In this document: positions 61,894 to 64,000 of the stretch, one piece after another
Numbering within the stretch: position 1 is the first letter of the stretch
Layout of the letters: the number at the start of each line of letters is the position of its first letter
NCBI GenBank assembly: GCA_020831825.1
Contig: JAFIFW010000019.1
Span: 1-64,000 of the forward strand
Source: Methylophaga sp.
Lineage (GTDB): Bacteria > Pseudomonadota > Gammaproteobacteria > Nitrosococcales > Methylophagaceae
DNA length: 64,000 nucleotides
Direction of reading: 5' to 3'
Translations under genes and position numbers: made by a program
Notes under the pieces: model-generated
What the model was told of the DNA's origin: nothing
Databases searched by the model: none
Seen by the model: only the letters and a program-made list of their open reading frames with translations

Positions 61894-64000
61894 ATGGTTA
61901 GCAAGTTTTTCAGCAAAATTTTTGGCAGTCGTAATGAACGCGTGGTCAAAAAACTTCAGAAAGTTGTCGACGAAATTAATGCGCTAGAACCCATCATCGA
62001 ACAGCTTGATGATGCGGCCTTACAGGCTAAAACAGCCGAGTTCAAGCAGCAACTTGCTGAAGGAAAAGCGCTGGATGATATCTTGCCTGAAGCGTTTGCT
62101 GTGGTACGTGAAGCCGGTAGGCGAGTGCTGGAAATGCGTCACTTTGACGTGCAAATGATCGGCGGTATGGTGCTGCATCAAGGCAAAATTGCCGAAATGA
62201 AAACCGGTGAAGGTAAAACACTGGTCGCTACGCTGGCGGTATATCTCAACGCGCTGAAAGGTGAGGGTGTTCACGTCATCACCGTGAATGATTACCTGGC
62301 TCGGCGTGACTCGGCCTGGATGAGTCGACTCTACGGTTTTCTTGGCTTGACCACTGGAGTCATCGTTTCTGGCTTGAGCAATGAAGAGCGTCGTGAGGCT
62401 TATGCTGCCGACATTACCTACGGCACCAACAATGAATTTGGCTTTGACTACCTTCGCGACAATATGGCGTTTCGTATTGAAGACAAAGTTCAACGCAAAC
62501 TGCATTTTGCCGTAGTGGATGAGGTTGACTCCATTCTGATTGACGAAGCTAGAACACCACTGATTATTTCCGGACCAGCCGAAGACAGCTCAGAGCGTTA
62601 TCAGCAAATCAATGTGCTGATTCCAAATCTCTCAAAGCAGGAGGGCGAGGGGGAAAACGTTACCGTTCCTGGTGACTACACGGTTGACGAGAAAAACAAA
62701 CAGGTATTTTTCACCGAAGCAGGTCATGAGAAGATTGAACAGTTGCTGATAGAAGCGGGCTTGCTGGAAGAGGACGCTAGTCTTTACGATGCTGCCAATA
62801 TTGGCTTAATGCATCATGTCAACGCCGCGTTGCGAGCGCATGTGCTGTTTCACCGGGATGTTGACTATATTGTTCAAAATGACCAAGTGATCATCGTCGA
62901 TGAATTCACCGGCAGAACCATGCCTGGCAGACGCTGGTCAGAGGGCTTGCATCAAGCGATTGAAGCCAAGGAAGGTGTTTCGGTTCAGAACGAAAACCAG
63001 ACGCTGGCATCAATTACTTTCCAGAATTATTTCCGTCTCTATGAAAAACTCTCTGGAATGACCGGTACCGCAGATACCGAAGCATTTGAGCTGCAATCGA
63101 TCTACGGACTTGAGGTTATTGTAATTCCCACTCACAGGGATATGTTACGTAAGGATGAAGCGGATCGCATATACCTGACAGCTCCGGAAAAATATAACGC
63201 CATCCTTGAAGACATCAAGGAGTGCGTCACACGCAAGCAACCTGTTCTGGTGGGCACTGCTTCAATTGAGAGTTCTGAGTACCTCAACAATCTGTTGAAA
63301 AAAGCCAAAATTCCGCATGAAGTGCTCAACGCCAAATTTCATGAAAAGGAAGCGCACATCATTGCTCAGGCGGGCCGTCCTGGCGCTGTCACCATCGCGA
63401 CCAATATGGCGGGTCGAGGTACGGACATTGTGCTTGGAGGCAGTCTGGAAGTTGAGCTCGAGAAACTGGGCGAGAATCCGGACCCGGCTGAAAAAGCCAA
63501 TATCAAGGCTGAATGGCAAGCGCGTCATGATGCTGTTTTAGCTGCCGGTGGTCTGCACATCATCGGTACTGAGCGTCATGAGTCACGACGCATTGATAAT
63601 CAGTTGCGTGGGCGTTCCGGACGTCAGGGTGACCCGGGTTCGACCAGGTTTTATCTGTCACTGGAAGATAATCTAATGCGCATCTTTGCTTCTGACCGCA
63701 TGGCCGGTTTGATGCAAAAGCTGGGCATGGAAGAAGGCGAAGCCATCGAGCATCCCTGGGTTAGCCGGGCTATTGAAAATGCGCAACGCAAGGTGGAAGG
63801 GCATAACTTCGATATCCGTAAACAATTGCTTGAATTTGATGATGTCGCCAACGACCAGCGTAAGGTGGTTTATGAGCAGCGCAATGAACTGATGTCTGCG
63901 GATGATGTTTCTGAAACGGTTAAGTCAATGCGCAGAACCGTTATCAATGACCTGATCAGTGTCTATATTCCACCAAACAGTATTGACGAGCAGTGGAATG
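61894..64000 (+). CDS. secA: Preprotein translocase ATPase SecA, 5' part
   Basis: 702 codons before the window end; normal SecA is about 900 residues, so the C-terminal arm and zinc motif are missing only because of the cut. Starts [23 protein letters not shown]1 Walker A is MKTGEGKTL (102-110), [17 protein letters not shown] is the DEAD-like Walker B, the PPXD is at about 225-375, [17 protein letters not shown] and [18 protein letters not shown] are motifs V and VI. It drives proteins through SecYEG. AACAGGTAAACAC precedes the ATG. Confidence 0.98.
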   Translation, partial: MVSKFFSKIFGSRNERVVKKLQKVVDEINALEPIIEQLDDAALQAKTAEFKQQLAEGKALDDILPEAFAVVREAGRRVLEMRHFDVQMIGGMVLHQGKIAEMKTGEGKTLVATLAVYLNALKGEGVHVITVNDYLARRDSAWMSRLYGFLGLTTGVIVSGLSNEERREAYAADITYGTNNEFGFDYLRDNMAFRIEDKVQRKLHFAVVDEVDSILIDEARTPLIISGPAEDSSERYQQINVLIPNLSKQEGEGENVTVPGDYTVDEKNKQVFFTEAGHEKIEQLLIEAGLLEEDASLYDAANIGLMHHVNAALRAHVLFHRDVDYIVQNDQVIIVDEFTGRTMPGRRWSEGLHQAIEAKEGVSVQNENQTLASITFQNYFRLYEKLSGMTGTADTEAFELQSIYGLEVIVIPTHRDMLRKDEADRIYLTAPEKYNAILEDIKECVTRKQPVLVGTASIESSEYLNNLLKKAKIPHEVLNAKFHEKEAHIIAQAGRPGAVTIATNMAGRGTDIVLGGSLEVELEKLGENPDPAEKANIKAEWQARHDAVLAAGGLHIIGTERHESRRIDNQLRGRSGRQGDPGSTRFYLSLEDNLMRIFASDRMAGLMQKLGMEEGEAIEHPWVSRAIENAQRKVEGHNFDIRKQLLEFDDVANDQRKVVYEQRNELMSADDVSETVKSMRRTVINDLISVYIPPNSIDEQWN

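Noticed and set aside
1..64000. CRISPR arrays, transposases, integrases, tRNA genes, prophage
   Set aside because: No regularly spaced repeats, no transposase or integrase motifs, and no tRNA cloverleaf was recognised on either strand by eye; the region reads as stable core genome.

Overview
The window looks like a chromosomal core region of a gammaproteobacterium. The gene order of the dcw cell-division cluster, the lpoA/rsmI pair, the rpsF-rpsR-rplI-dnaB-alr-radA block and the ribH-nusB-thiL-pgpA operon are all gammaproteobacterial. The moderate base composition, a MxaD-like periplasmic protein, a hydroxysqualene synthase (HpnC) and the mtaD/mtnA salvage pair would suit a marine methylotroph of the Methylophaga/Piscirickettsiaceae type. 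That placement is inference from protein character, not a database match. No transposase, integrase, phage gene, tRNA or CRISPR array was found, and base use looks even throughout.

Layout. 1-117: 3' end of a 5S rRNA and its terminator. 191-5378 (minus): six tightly coupled genes, mtaD-ubiG-gph-rmuC-hpnC-DUF1622. They are divergent from mtnA (5486-6592, plus), which is followed by an SDR oxidoreductase and an unusual APH-fold protein. 8177-11297 (minus): a TPP-riboswitch-headed thiamine uptake operon (TonB receptor, YkoF-like thiamine-binding protein, PnuC/PnuT permease). 11398-17167: a MxaD-like protein, cysB, an unknown small protein, and then the assimilatory sulfate operon tusA-like/cysH/cysD/cysN. 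17356-22415: a lone EAL phosphodiesterase, a deoxyinosine glycosylase, a DUF3465 protein, cysI with its DUF934 partner, and apaH. 22489-24953: ribH-nusB-thiL-pgpA. 24954-28898 (minus): rnd with a PfkB kinase, an alpha/beta hydrolase, a glutaredoxin-like protein and moaB. 28989-36651: an OmpA-like lipoprotein, rlmB, then rpsF-rpsR-DUF2232-rplI-dnaB-alr-radA, with a probable S6:S18 autoregulatory leader. 36657-40403: a PilZ protein, hemJ, and lpoA-yraN-BON lipoprotein. 40493-42020: rsmI, RNase P RNA and the mraZ promoter region. 42021-60361: an uninterrupted dcw cluster from mraZ to lpxC. 60371-64000: DUF721, an M23 peptidase and the start of secA, which runs off the window.

How the parts work together. 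Sulfate assimilation is nearly complete here: CysD/CysN make APS, CysH has the four cluster cysteines of direct APS reductases, no CysC is present, and CysI reduces sulfite, with CysB as the probable activator. MTA, a by-product of SAM-dependent reactions, is deaminated by MtaD and its ribose part later isomerised by MtnA. Thiamine is imported by the riboswitch-controlled operon, and ThiL makes the final diphosphate. The dcw block makes the UDP-MurNAc-pentapeptide, lipid II and the FtsZ division machine. Most of its genes overlap by one to four bases, so the cluster is strongly translationally coupled.

I did not find an obviously new multi-gene system. The most interesting signals are small: paired opposite-facing clusters of MraZ-like boxes before mraZ, the S6:S18 leader, a TusA-like protein with a changed CPxP motif, an APH-fold protein with a degenerate catalytic loop beside the thiamine operon, and an unrecognised membrane-anchored protein between cysB and the sulfate operon.
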